The position numbers and the translations under genes are program-made. A DNA stretch of 64,000 nucleotides from WHSO01 sp963732875 (GTDB lineage Bacteria; Pseudomonadota; Alphaproteobacteria; SMXQ01): positions 2,046,001 through 2,110,000 of the forward strand of contig CAVTBD010000002.1 of NCBI GenBank assembly GCA_963732875.1. The letters are read 5' to 3'. This document shows positions 17,554-24,973 of the stretch, one piece after another. Within the stretch, counting starts at the first letter, position 1; each line of letters begins with the position of its first letter. Below the pieces are notes generated by a model, which did no database searches, was not told the origin of the DNA, and saw only the letters and a program-made list of their open reading frames with translations.

Positions 17554-17587
17554 GGGCCGGGGTCATCCCCGGCCCTTTTATTTTTAT
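17554..17587 (+). terminator. Intrinsic terminator after the small membrane protein gene
   Basis: GGGCCGGGG (17554-17562), loop TCAT, CCCCGGCCC (17567-17575), then TTTTATTTTTAT. Perfect 9-bp GC stem with a T-rich tail, about 40 bases after the stop. It separates this gene from the convergent gene ending at 17618. Confidence 0.9.
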
Positions 17588-17617
17588 GCACGGATTTATT
17601 TATGCACTGGCGCCCGA

Positions 17618-18343
17618 CTAGAACTCACGCAGCAGCCGGCCGTAGCCCTCGATCCTGTCGTCGACACCGCAGCGGCGCAGCGTCTGCCAGACGATCGACT
17701 GGAGCGGCTGGATCACGGTGACGCCGAGCTCCTTCTCCAGCGTATCGATGGCGCCGATCATCGCGTAGTGCGGGCACGAGTAATAGATCGTATCGATGTC
17801 GGGATACTTTTCCTTGAGCTCGCGGCCGAGCTCGACGGCGCGCTCTTCGGGCACCTGTCCCAGTTCCACGAACTTGGCGTAGTGGCGCGTGCAGCCCGCG
17901 GGCTCGAGGCCGAATTCGCGGATGTATTCGAGGTGCCGCTCGTCGTGGCTTTCGTCGTAAGGGTGCACGACACCGGCCTTCCTGCCGCCCAGCACCTTGA
18001 ACGCCTCGCGCTGGGCGGAAAACGACGTGGTGATGGGGACGCCGACCTCCTTCTCGGTCTCGGCGATCAGCTCGTCGACGTTGGCGAAGCCCTTGCTCAC
18101 ATTGATGGGCAACCCGCCGAAGCACAGGATGTCGACGCCCGCGCGCGCCATCACGTGGGCCGCGCGCAAGCTCGCCTCGTAGGAGCGGTCGACCTCCTCG
18201 CTGTTGCGCTCGACCAGCGGCAGGGTATGGACGACCAGCGTCACGCCGTCCGGGACGATCTTGTAGAATTCATACGGGAATACCTCGGTCGCCGAGGGCG
18301 GCGAGGTGTAGCCGATACGGGCGCGATGGCCGTAGATGGGCAT
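17618..18343 (-). CDS. Arylmalonate decarboxylase / maleate isomerase family protein, paralogue 1
   Basis: A 241-residue member of the Asp/Glu racemase superfamily (COG3473/AMDase branch). It begins YGHRARIGYTSPP, has EVFPYEFYKIVPDGVTL in the first domain, and FGGLPINVSKG where racemases carry the first catalytic cysteine; here the position is Gly (residues 76-77). The second catalytic position is kept: Cys190 in YYSCPHY. Gly near 74 with Cys near 188 is the arrangement of arylmalonate decarboxylase as recalled, whereas maleate isomerases have two cysteines. An enzyme acting on a malonate- or maleate-like diacid is inferred. It lies 38 bases downstream of an alpha/beta hydrolase on the same strand. 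RBS AGGAGAAAG precedes the ATG. Confidence 0.85.
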   Translation of the reverse strand: MPIYGHRARIGYTSPPSATEVFPYEFYKIVPDGVTLVVHTLPLVERNSEEVDRSYEASLRAAHVMARAGVDILCFGGLPINVSKGFANVDELIAETEKEVGVPITTSFSAQREAFKVLGGRKAGVVHPYDESHDERHLEYIREFGLEPAGCTRHYAKFVELGQVPEERAVELGRELKEKYPDIDTIYYSCPHYAMIGAIDTLEKELGVTVIQPLQSIVWQTLRRCGVDDRIEGYGRLLREF

Positions 18344-18381
18344 GGGCTTTCTCCTCTTGTGCGATGATTCTTGGTTTTGGC

Positions 18382-19173
18382 TCAGGCCGTTTCCGGCATC
18401 AGGGCGTGGTCTTTCAGGAATTCGATCACGAGCGCGTCGAACGCGGCGGGGTCCTCGATCATACAGGCGTGGCCGGCCCCCGCCAGTATCCTGTGGCACG
18501 ACCCGGGAATGAGCGTCGCCGTTTCCTCGCCGCGCGGGCGCGCGTTGTCGAACTCCCCGTTGATGATCAGGGTCGGCGGCTTGTAGTCCACGAGATAGGG
18601 CCGGGCGTCGCCCGCCGAGAGCGCACCGAACACGGCGCAGATCGCCTTCGGATCGTGCCACGGATCGCGTTCCGAGAACATGTCGTGGAAGTAGCGGCCG
18701 AGGGGCTCGTCGCCGAAGCCGTCGCGGTTGCCGAAGCGCAGATGCGCGCGTCGGTAAGGCACGAACGGCTCGCGCGCGTAGCCCTCGATGCGGCGTTGGA
18801 AGTCCTGGGGGCCGGAATTGCCGCCCACCTGGATTACCGCCGAGAACTTCTCCGGCCACCTGCCGCCGAGCAGCAGGGCGAGCTTGGAGCCGATCGAGCA
18901 GCCCATCACCACGGCGCGCTCGACGTGCTCGTCCGCCATCACGCCGAGCACGTCGCGCGCCATGTCCTCGAACGTGTAGGCCTCGGTCACCTTGGCCGAG
19001 CGGCCGAAGCCGCGCAGATCGACCGCGATCACCCGGAACCAGGTGGAGAAATGCGCCATCTGGTAGAGCCACAACGTGTGGTCGAAGGGAATCGCATGGA
19101 TCAGCACCAGCGCCGGCCCCTCGCCCGCCACCTCGTAATGGATATCGACCCCATTGGCCCGGCTTTTCGGCAT
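18382..19173 (-). CDS. Alpha/beta hydrolase
   Basis: A 263-residue soluble alpha/beta-hydrolase-fold enzyme of the 3-oxoadipate enol-lactonase/haloperoxidase type. It has the oxyanion region VLIHAIPFDHTLW (about residues 23-35), RGFGRS, the nucleophile elbow GCSIGSK (Ser about residue 93), the acid NGEFDNARP and the catalytic His in GAGHACMIEDP near the C terminus. It is transcribed ahead of AMDase-like paralogue 1 and is divergent from a TctC-type binding protein, suggesting a small catabolic cluster that imports and degrades an acid or ester. RBS GGAGGAAAC precedes the ATG. Substrate unknown. Confidence 0.9.
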   Translation of the reverse strand: MPKSRANGVDIHYEVAGEGPALVLIHAIPFDHTLWLYQMAHFSTWFRVIAVDLRGFGRSAKVTEAYTFEDMARDVLGVMADEHVERAVVMGCSIGSKLALLLGGRWPEKFSAVIQVGGNSGPQDFQRRIEGYAREPFVPYRRAHLRFGNRDGFGDEPLGRYFHDMFSERDPWHDPKAICAVFGALSAGDARPYLVDYKPPTLIINGEFDNARPRGEETATLIPGSCHRILAGAGHACMIEDPAAFDALVIEFLKDHALMPETA

Positions 19174-19324
19174 GTTTCCTCCTCGTTCTGCGCGCCGCTT
19201 CCGGCCGCGGATGCGGCCCCGGCACGATTCTCTAGAACACCCGCCCGAATTCGATTAGCCTTGCCGGCACAAATGGGCAAGCCCCAAGCGGCGGCCCGCA
19301 ACAATCACAGGGAGAGAGGGTGTT

Positions 19325-20431
19325 ATGGCTCGACCGGGCTTGAGTATCATCGCGACCACCGCCGCCCTGGCGGTCGGCTTCGCCACGGCGGCTAAAGCCG
19401 ACGCGATCGCGGACTTCTACAAGAAGAAAGACATCACCTTCATCGTCGCCAGCGGCGCCGGCGGCGGCTACGACACCTACGGCCGCGTGCTGATGCGCTC
19501 CTACAACCGGCACGTCCCGGGCCACCCGAGCGTGGTCGTCAAGAACATGCCGGGCGCGAGCGGTCTCCGGGCCGGCGCCTATCTCTACCACAACGCCGCC
19601 CACGACGGCACCGAGATGGGCATTCTCTACAACACCAACCTGATGGAGCCGCTGCTCGGCAACAAGTCGGCGCACTACGATCCCATGAAGATGGGCTGGA
19701 TCGGCTCCATGGGTAAGCTGCAGAACATCTGCGTGACCTGGCACACGAGTCCGGTCAAGACGTTCGATCAGCTCCAGAAGGAAAAGGGCTTCACGGTCGC
19801 CGCGACCGGCGCCACCGGCAACTCGGCACAGATGCCGCGCGTCTTCAACGCGCTGCTCGGCACCGACATCAAGGTGATCGCCGGCTACTCGACCTCGGGC
19901 CAGCGGCTCGCCCTTGAGCGCGGCGAGGTGCAGGGCATCTGCGGGCTCGGCTATTCGACCCTGGCCGCATCGAACCCGGAATGGATCGCCCACAAACGTA
20001 TCAACATCCTGATCCAGGTCGGACTCTACAAGTCTGACAATCTGCCCAACACGCCGATGGCACTCGACTACATCAAGGACAAGAAGAACCGCGAGGTCAT
20101 GGAGCTGCTGCTGATCCGCCAGGAATGGGGCCGGCCCATCGGCGCGCCTCCGGGCGTGCCTGCCGACCGTCTCGCCGCGCTCCGCACGGCGTTCAACGAG
20201 ACGCTCAAGGACCCCAAGTTCGAGGCCGAAGCCAAGAAGACCAAGCTCGAGATCGAACCGCTCACGGGCCAGCAGATGGAAGCCCTTCTCAAGAAGGCCT
20301 ATGCCTATCCCGCCGACGTGGTCGACGCGGCGGCGAAGCTGGTCGAGGGCAAGGCCCGGGTCGGTGCGTGCTCCAAGTACGCCAAGGATTCGAAGAGCTG
20401 CGCCAAGAAAAAGAAGAAAAAGAAGAAGTAG
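19325..20431 (+). CDS. TctC-family periplasmic binding protein with polylysine tail
   Basis: A 368-residue exported solute-binding protein of the tripartite tricarboxylate transporter family. The signal peptide spans about residues 1-26 (ALAVGFATAAKADA). The family core is present: ITFIVASGAGGGYDTYGRV, VVVKNMPGASGLRAG and HKRINILIQVG. Unusually, the end is GACSKYAKDSKSCA followed by eight lysines, encoded by AAG/AAA codons in a GC-rich gene. There are no tctA/tctB partners next to it; the only complete TTT set in the window starts at 42591. It is divergent from the alpha/beta hydrolase and AMDase-like paralogue 1, and may supply their substrate. The GGGAGAGAGGG before the ATG is a good RBS. 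Confidence 0.88.
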   Translation: MARPGLSIIATTAALAVGFATAAKADAIADFYKKKDITFIVASGAGGGYDTYGRVLMRSYNRHVPGHPSVVVKNMPGASGLRAGAYLYHNAAHDGTEMGILYNTNLMEPLLGNKSAHYDPMKMGWIGSMGKLQNICVTWHTSPVKTFDQLQKEKGFTVAATGATGNSAQMPRVFNALLGTDIKVIAGYSTSGQRLALERGEVQGICGLGYSTLAASNPEWIAHKRINILIQVGLYKSDNLPNTPMALDYIKDKKNREVMELLLIRQEWGRPIGAPPGVPADRLAALRTAFNETLKDPKFEAEAKKTKLEIEPLTGQQMEALLKKAYAYPADVVDAAAKLVEGKARVGACSKYAKDSKSCAKKKKKKKK

Positions 20432-20451
20432 GCGTTTCCTGAAACGACGCG

Positions 20452-20480
20452 AAACCCCCGGGCGATCCCCGGGGGTTTTT
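20452..20480 (+). terminator. Intrinsic terminator after the TctC-like gene
   Basis: AACCCCCGGG (20453-20462) and CCCGGGGGTT (20468-20477) form a 10-bp stem with the loop CGATC and a TTTTT tail. It lies 20 bases after the stop, next to the convergent thermonuclease-like gene that ends at 20492. Confidence 0.9.
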
Positions 20481-20491
20481 GCATGCCGCTA

Positions 20492-21031
20492 TCAGCCGCC
20501 GGCCCGGCGCCCGAACCGGTAAGTGGTTCCGCCGGTTTCTGCCTGGGCAGCGTTTATCCGGGCCATCGCCGCACGCCACACCCAAGGCTTGTCGAAAGTC
20601 CCCCGCCACATACCACGTCGTGCTTTCCTCGCTTCCAGCTCGGCGGCAACGTAATCATGCGAATATCGGCGATACGCTACCGCCCAACCGGACGATACGA
20701 GCCGTTTGCCGATATCGACCCCGTTGGGCGAGAAGCACTTCGCCACGAGGCGGCCATAATGATCCCGCGTGATGACCTCGCAACGCACCTTGATCCCGGC
20801 GATCAATGCTTCGAGAGCGGCAAATGACATGGTGCCGCACACGAGCTGCCGTCCGCACCACGAAAAGGTCTGATCCATTTCAGGCGCGTCGATACCGTGA
20901 ATCCTTATCTTTTGTCCGGCGACGACGATGGTATCGCCATCGATCACCCTTGCCATGCCGACAAGCATTTCCAGATATGGCCCTTGCCTAGGCCGTTCCG
21001 GGAAAAGTCTGAATATGAAGCTTCGGAACAT
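20492..21031 (-). CDS. Thermonuclease (staphylococcal nuclease-like) family protein
   Basis: A 179-residue SNase-domain protein. The OB-fold core is clear: ARVIDGDTIVVAGQKIRIHGIDAPEMDQ (about residues 27-54) contains the Asp residues and the Arg-Ile-His-Gly-Ile-Asp-Ala-Pro-Glu block corresponding to the calcium and catalytic residues of the family, and RDHYGRLVAKC supplies the second catalytic Arg. A SGWAVAYRRYSHDYVAAE segment completes the fold. No convincing signal peptide is visible at the N terminus, although members are usually secreted; the hydrophobic start MFRSFIFRLF is short. Convergent with the TctC-like gene; no operon partner. It probably degrades nucleic acids. Confidence 0.88.
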   Translation of the reverse strand: MFRSFIFRLFPERPRQGPYLEMLVGMARVIDGDTIVVAGQKIRIHGIDAPEMDQTFSWCGRQLVCGTMSFAALEALIAGIKVRCEVITRDHYGRLVAKCFSPNGVDIGKRLVSSGWAVAYRRYSHDYVAAELEARKARRGMWRGTFDKPWVWRAAMARINAAQAETGGTTYRFGRRAGG

Positions 21032-21244
21032 CGAAACGCACTCCTCGGCAATCTTCCGGGTTCCGCGCGAATGCCGTCACCGTCTCAATGGAGCGCGGGG
21101 ACAGCACGCCGAGAGTGCGGCGGCATTGGTTTCGCGGGGGTAAAGGACCGAGTACGGCTATAGGCTATCGTCTTGAAAACGCGCCAAATACCGTCTTTTG
21201 CCAACAAGAGAGTAAGGGTAAAGGCCGCGCCGCCGCCACGGCGC

Positions 21245-21970
21245 TCAGAACTCGCGGAACAGGCGCCCGAAGCCCTCGATGCGGTCGTCGATCCCGGCGG
21301 TGCGCAGCGCCTTCCACACGATCGCCTGCTGCGAGGTCATGACCGAGACGCCGAGCTCCTTCTCGACCGGCTCGATGGCGAAGGCAGTCGGCCAGTGGGC
21401 CGAGGCGAAGTGGATGCAGTCGGCTTCGGGCCAGCGGCGCTTGAGCTCGCGCGCGAGCGCGAGCGCCTCGTTCTCGGAAATCTTGCCGTAATGCATGAGT
21501 GGATGCTTGACCGGCGAGATCACACCGACCAATTCGACCCCCATGTTGCGCATCTGCTGGTGATGGCGCTCGACGTGGTCGGGGCCCGCCATGTGCGCGG
21601 TCGCGACCTTCTTCACGCCGAGCTTCTCCATCGCCTCCTTCTGGGCGAGGGTCGAGGCGATCACTTTCGTCCCGACCTCCCGGGCGAGGTCGTCGCAGAT
21701 CTTTGGCAGGTTCTCGATGCCGCGCGACTGGTTGACCGGGTTGCCGCCCAGTACCACCACGTCGGCCCCGGCCGCACCCATGGCGCGCGCCGCCGCCAGG
21801 CTACGGTCGTAGCTGCCGTCGAAGGCCTGCTGGGTGTACTCGTTGCCGACCTCGAGCGTGGTGATCATCAGCGTCACGCCGTCGGGCACCATCTTGTAGA
21901 ACTCGTAGGGGAAAACCTCGGTGACGAAGGGTGGCGAGCAGTAGCCGATACGCGCGCGGTGTCCGTACAT
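21245..21970 (-). CDS. Arylmalonate decarboxylase / maleate isomerase family protein, paralogue 2
   Basis: A 241-residue paralogue with the same N-terminal pattern (YGHRARIGYCSPP, TEVFPYEFYKMVPDGVTL) and C-terminal pattern (DDRIEGFGRLFREF). Both catalytic cysteine positions of the superfamily are replaced: GGNPVN (Gly75-Gly76) at the first and Ser190 in FASAHW at the second. Either it uses a different mechanism (Ser190 or the nearby His192) or it is not a racemase/decarboxylase. It is the last gene of a run on the minus strand: TauE-like permease, paralogue 4, paralogue 3, then this one, with a gap of only 16 bases to paralogue 3. RBS AAAGGACG lies close to the ATG. Substrate unknown. Confidence 0.85.
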   Translation of the reverse strand: MYGHRARIGYCSPPFVTEVFPYEFYKMVPDGVTLMITTLEVGNEYTQQAFDGSYDRSLAAARAMGAAGADVVVLGGNPVNQSRGIENLPKICDDLAREVGTKVIASTLAQKEAMEKLGVKKVATAHMAGPDHVERHHQQMRNMGVELVGVISPVKHPLMHYGKISENEALALARELKRRWPEADCIHFASAHWPTAFAIEPVEKELGVSVMTSQQAIVWKALRTAGIDDRIEGFGRLFREF

Positions 21971-21986
21971 GGGGGCGTCCTTTCGG

Positions 21987-22736
21987 TCAGAAATCCCTGA
22001 GCAGGCGGCCGTAGCCGGTGATGCGGTCGTCGACGCCGGCAAGCCGCATGGCATGCCAGGCGATCGCCTGGAGCGAGGTCATCACGGCGATGCCGAACTC
22101 GTCCTCGAGCGGCTGAATCGCGTCGATCACGCTCCAGTGCGGGCAGCCGAAGTAGAGCGTGTCGGCCTCGGGGTGCGCCTTCATCGCCGCGCGGCCCCAT
22201 TCCAGCGCGCGGCCCGGCGGCAGCGTGCCGAGCCTGACGAGGCTGGAGCCGCCCGCGTATTCGCCGACCGGCGTCAGCCCGAAGAAATCGCGGATGGTGC
22301 GTTCGTGGCGCACGTTCTGGTCGGGCAGGAAGGGATGGACCGTCGCGACCTTGCCAGAGCCCAGCGCCTTGAACGCCGCGACCTGGGCGGCGGCCGAAGA
22401 TGACACCGGTACGCCGATCTCGCGCGCGAGGTTCCCCATCAGGTCCTCGACCGTGTCGTCGCCCCTGGAGATATTGATGGGCAGCCCGCCGAGGATGACC
22501 AGATCGGCGCCGGCGCGCGCCATGGTCTTCGCCGCGTCGATGGAAATCGCGTAGCACTTCTCCACGTCTTCCTTCGAGCGGTCGCCGAGCGGCAGCGTGA
22601 TCATCATCAGCGAGACGCCATCGGGCACGATCCGGTACCAGTCGATGGGATAGACCTCGGTGGTGACGGCGGCCACGGTGTAGCCGATGCGGGCGCGGTG
22701 CCCGCGGATGCGCTCCCAGTCCGTTTGCGCGGTCAT
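21987..22736 (-). CDS. Arylmalonate decarboxylase / maleate isomerase family protein, paralogue 3
   Basis: A 249-residue paralogue, slightly longer at the N terminus (MTAQTDWERIRGHRARIGYTV). It has Gly83-Gly84 in LGGLPINISRG at the first catalytic position and retains Cys198 in YFGCPHW at the second, so like paralogue 1 it has the Gly/Cys arrangement of arylmalonate decarboxylase. The gene starts four bases after the stop of paralogue 4 and ends 16 bases before paralogue 2, so the three are almost certainly co-transcribed and translationally linked. Sequence divergence among the paralogues is considerable, which argues against a recent duplication and for different substrates or subunits. Confidence 0.85.
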   Translation of the reverse strand: MTAQTDWERIRGHRARIGYTVAAVTTEVYPIDWYRIVPDGVSLMMITLPLGDRSKEDVEKCYAISIDAAKTMARAGADLVILGGLPINISRGDDTVEDLMGNLAREIGVPVSSSAAAQVAAFKALGSGKVATVHPFLPDQNVRHERTIRDFFGLTPVGEYAGGSSLVRLGTLPPGRALEWGRAAMKAHPEADTLYFGCPHWSVIDAIQPLEDEFGIAVMTSLQAIAWHAMRLAGVDDRITGYGRLLRDF

Positions 22737-22740
22737 GGGC

Positions 22741-23475
22741 TCAGAAGTCCTTGAACAGGCGGCCGTAGCCGGAAATCGAGTCCTTGATGCCGGCGAGACG
22801 CAGCGCCTGCCACAGGATCGCCTGGATCGAGGACATGACGGTGACGCCGAACTCCTCCTCGAGCGGCGCGATGGCGTTGATCACCGGCCAGTGCGGCGAG
22901 GGAAACATGATGGTGTCGGCGTCGGGATGTTCCTTCATCAGATCGCGCGCCATCTTGAGCGCGGCATCGTCGGGAATGCCGCCGATCTTGTTGAAGTCCG
23001 AGCCCCAGGCGCGGGTGCCGAGCACCTCGGCGCCGAACTTCTTGGCGTAGTCGTCGAAACGGTGGTTGTCCTCGGCCTTGTAGGGATGGGCCACGACCAG
23101 CTTCTTGCAGCCGAGCAGGCGGAAGGCCTCCTTCTGGGCCGAGGCCGACGTCGCCACCGGGATGCCCAGCTGCTTTTCCAGGTCCTTGATCATCTGCGCC
23201 GCGTTCTCGACGCCCCTGGCGAGGTTGATCGGCACGCCGCCCAGCACGATCGCGTTGCAGCCGGCCTCCGCCATCTGCTCGGCCGCCTTCATGGAGATGT
23301 CGTAGCTCTGGCTGACCTCGCTGTCGGAGCGCACCGTGATGGCGAGCGTGGTGATGACGAGCGATACGCCGTCCGGCACCACCTTGTAGAACTCGTAGGG
23401 AAATACCTCGCTGGTGAGCGGCGGCGAGGTGTAGCCGATGCGCGCGCGGTAGCCGTACTTGTCGCCCCGGATCAT
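22741..23475 (-). CDS. Arylmalonate decarboxylase / maleate isomerase family protein, paralogue 4
   Basis: A 244-residue paralogue (MIRGDKYGYRARIGYTSPP). The first catalytic position is Gly79-Gly80 (VLGGVPINLARG) and the second is Ser193 in MFPSPHW, so it has neither superfamily cysteine, like paralogue 2. GCCKK-like and GCN cysteines elsewhere (Cys73, Cys123) are not at catalytic positions. The ATG at 23475 follows a CAGGGAGGA ribosome-binding site, and the extra upstream open frame has no similarity. First of three linked paralogues, 78 bases downstream of a TauE-like permease. Pairing of a Cys-bearing and Ser-bearing copy (3 with 4) could mean a heteromeric enzyme; this is inference. Confidence 0.85.
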   Translation of the reverse strand: MIRGDKYGYRARIGYTSPPLTSEVFPYEFYKVVPDGVSLVITTLAITVRSDSEVSQSYDISMKAAEQMAEAGCNAIVLGGVPINLARGVENAAQMIKDLEKQLGIPVATSASAQKEAFRLLGCKKLVVAHPYKAEDNHRFDDYAKKFGAEVLGTRAWGSDFNKIGGIPDDAALKMARDLMKEHPDADTIMFPSPHWPVINAIAPLEEEFGVTVMSSIQAILWQALRLAGIKDSISGYGRLFKDF

Positions 23476-23553
23476 GGGCGTCCTCCCTGTGTCGTTTATT
23501 GCTGTCGTTGCCCGCACAATCGCGCGTCCCGCGCGCCCGCGCAAGACTCGGCG

Positions 23554-24381
23554 TCAGTCAAATAGCGTCCACAGCATGCGCACGGCGGCGATGCCGAGGA
23601 ATCCCGCGAAGATGCGCGCGAGCCAGAGCTGCGGCAGGCGGTGGGCGAGGCGCGCGCCGATCGGCGCCATCAGCGCCGTCATCGGCGCGATGGCGGCAAG
23701 CGCGGCGAGGTTGACGTAGCCGACCGAGGCCGGCGGCAGGCCCGCCTGGCCCCAGCCGATCGCGACGAAGCCGAGCGCGCCCGGCACCGAGACGATGGCG
23801 CCCACCGCCGACGCGGTGCCGACGGCGATATGGATCGGCACGGAGTAAAGCGTCAAGATCGCGACCGTCATGGCGCCGCCGCCGATTCCGGCCATGGTCG
23901 AGACCACGCCGGTCAGCAGGCCGAGCGCGCCCGATCCGGCGGCCCCCGGCAGGGTCTCGCCCAGCTTCCGTGCCGGACGTCCGCGCGCCATGTTGAGCGA
24001 GACCGCGAGCGCGGCGGCGGCAAACACGGCGGTCAGCACGGCACCCTTCACCAGCGCCGCCACCAGCGTGCCGGCGAGCACGCCCGCCAGCACGCCCGGG
24101 CCGTAGGCGCGCAGGATCGCGGTATCGACCGCCTTGAGCCGCCAGTGCGCGCGCATCGAGGTAAGCGAGGTGACGACGATCACCGCGAGCGAGGTGCCGA
24201 CCGCCACGTGCATGCGGTGCGGGCCGGCGAAGCCGAGCACGCCTTCCGCGTACCAGAGCGCGGGCACGATTACGACGCCGCCGCCGATGCCGAGCAGCCC
24301 GGCCATCAGGCCGGCGAAGGCACCGGCCGCGGCGAGCGCGGCGACGAGGAGGACGAGGGCGGCGGGATCGGTGTGGTCCAT
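23554..24381 (-). CDS. TauE/SafE family permease
   Basis: A 275-residue membrane protein with eight or nine hydrophobic helices and the TauE/SafE signature GLMAGLLGIGGGVVIVPAL (about residues 21-39) repeated in the second half as GVVSTMAGIGGGAMTVAIL. Members export or import sulfite, sulfoacetate and other organic anions. The ATG at 24381 places the first helix at the N terminus; the open frame extends further upstream to 24567 without similarity. It is directly upstream of three AMDase/maleate-isomerase-like genes on the same strand and may transport a substrate or product of these enzymes. Divergent from the GlcG-like gene. Confidence 0.88.
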   Translation of the reverse strand: MDHTDPAALVLLVAALAAAGAFAGLMAGLLGIGGGVVIVPALWYAEGVLGFAGPHRMHVAVGTSLAVIVVTSLTSMRAHWRLKAVDTAILRAYGPGVLAGVLAGTLVAALVKGAVLTAVFAAAALAVSLNMARGRPARKLGETLPGAAGSGALGLLTGVVSTMAGIGGGAMTVAILTLYSVPIHIAVGTASAVGAIVSVPGALGFVAIGWGQAGLPPASVGYVNLAALAAIAPMTALMAPIGARLAHRLPQLWLARIFAGFLGIAAVRMLWTLFD

Positions 24382-24484
24382 GACGGGCGCCATCATCGCC
24401 ACCGCGCTGCGACCGTCAAGCGCGCAGGCGCCGGCCGTGCTAGAACATCGGGCAACATAACCGGCCGGAAACAGGGAGGCACCC

Positions 24485-24910
24485 ATGGCGGTCATCACCG
24501 AAAAGCAGGTCCGCACGATCATCGACACGGCGCTCAAGACGGCGCGCCGCAACAAGCTGCCGCCCATGGCGGTGGCGGTGGTGGACCCGGGCGGGCATGT
24601 GCTCGGCTACCTCGCCGAGGACAAGTCGGCGCCGATCCGCTTCGAGGTGGCGCGCGGCAAGGCGTGGACCGCCGCCATGCGGGCCGAGGGCACCACCCGG
24701 CTCGCCGACCAGGCCGGGCGCAACCCGGTGCTGGTGGCCTCGCTCCAGGCGATCAGCCCGCATTACGTGCCGGTAAGGGGCGGCGCGCTGCTGCGCGACG
24801 GCAAGGACGAGATCATGGGCGCCATCGGCGTCACCGGCGCGACCTCGGACCAGGACGAGGCCTGCGCGCTGGCCGGCGCCAAGGCGGCGAAGCTCAAGGC
24901 CCAGCCATAG
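24485..24910 (+). CDS. GlcG/HbpS family heme-degrading-domain protein
   Basis: A 141-residue soluble protein covering the whole PF03928 domain: MAVAVVDPGGHVLGYLAED near residues 28-46, ARGKAWTAAMRAEGTT, and GGALLRDGKDEIMGAIGVTGATSDQDEACA near the C terminus. The family includes HbpS and GlcG, and it is linked with glycolate and other small-molecule catabolic loci; some members bind heme. The molecular role is not settled. GGGAGGCACCC precedes the ATG. The stop codon lies inside the start of a dispersed palindromic repeat. It stands alone, divergent from the TauE-like gene. Confidence 0.88.
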   Translation: MAVITEKQVRTIIDTALKTARRNKLPPMAVAVVDPGGHVLGYLAEDKSAPIRFEVARGKAWTAAMRAEGTTRLADQAGRNPVLVASLQAISPHYVPVRGGALLRDGKDEIMGAIGVTGATSDQDEACALAGAKAAKLKAQP

Positions 24911-24960
24911 AGCCTGATCGGTTCGGATCGGAACGATCCTGAGCCGTGAATCCTGCTCTA
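24908..24960. repeat. Dispersed palindromic repeat, copy 3
   Basis: A 53-base element starting at the stop codon of the GlcG-like gene and ending TCCTGCTCTA. It is nearly the same as the reverse complement of copy 2 (10551-10600), sharing for instance CGGAACGAT and GAGCCGTGAAT, and internally CGGTTCGGATCG pairs with CGATCCTGAGCCG imperfectly. It fills the gap between two convergent genes. Confidence 0.8.
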
Positions 24961-24973
24961 GCGATCGGCAGCG

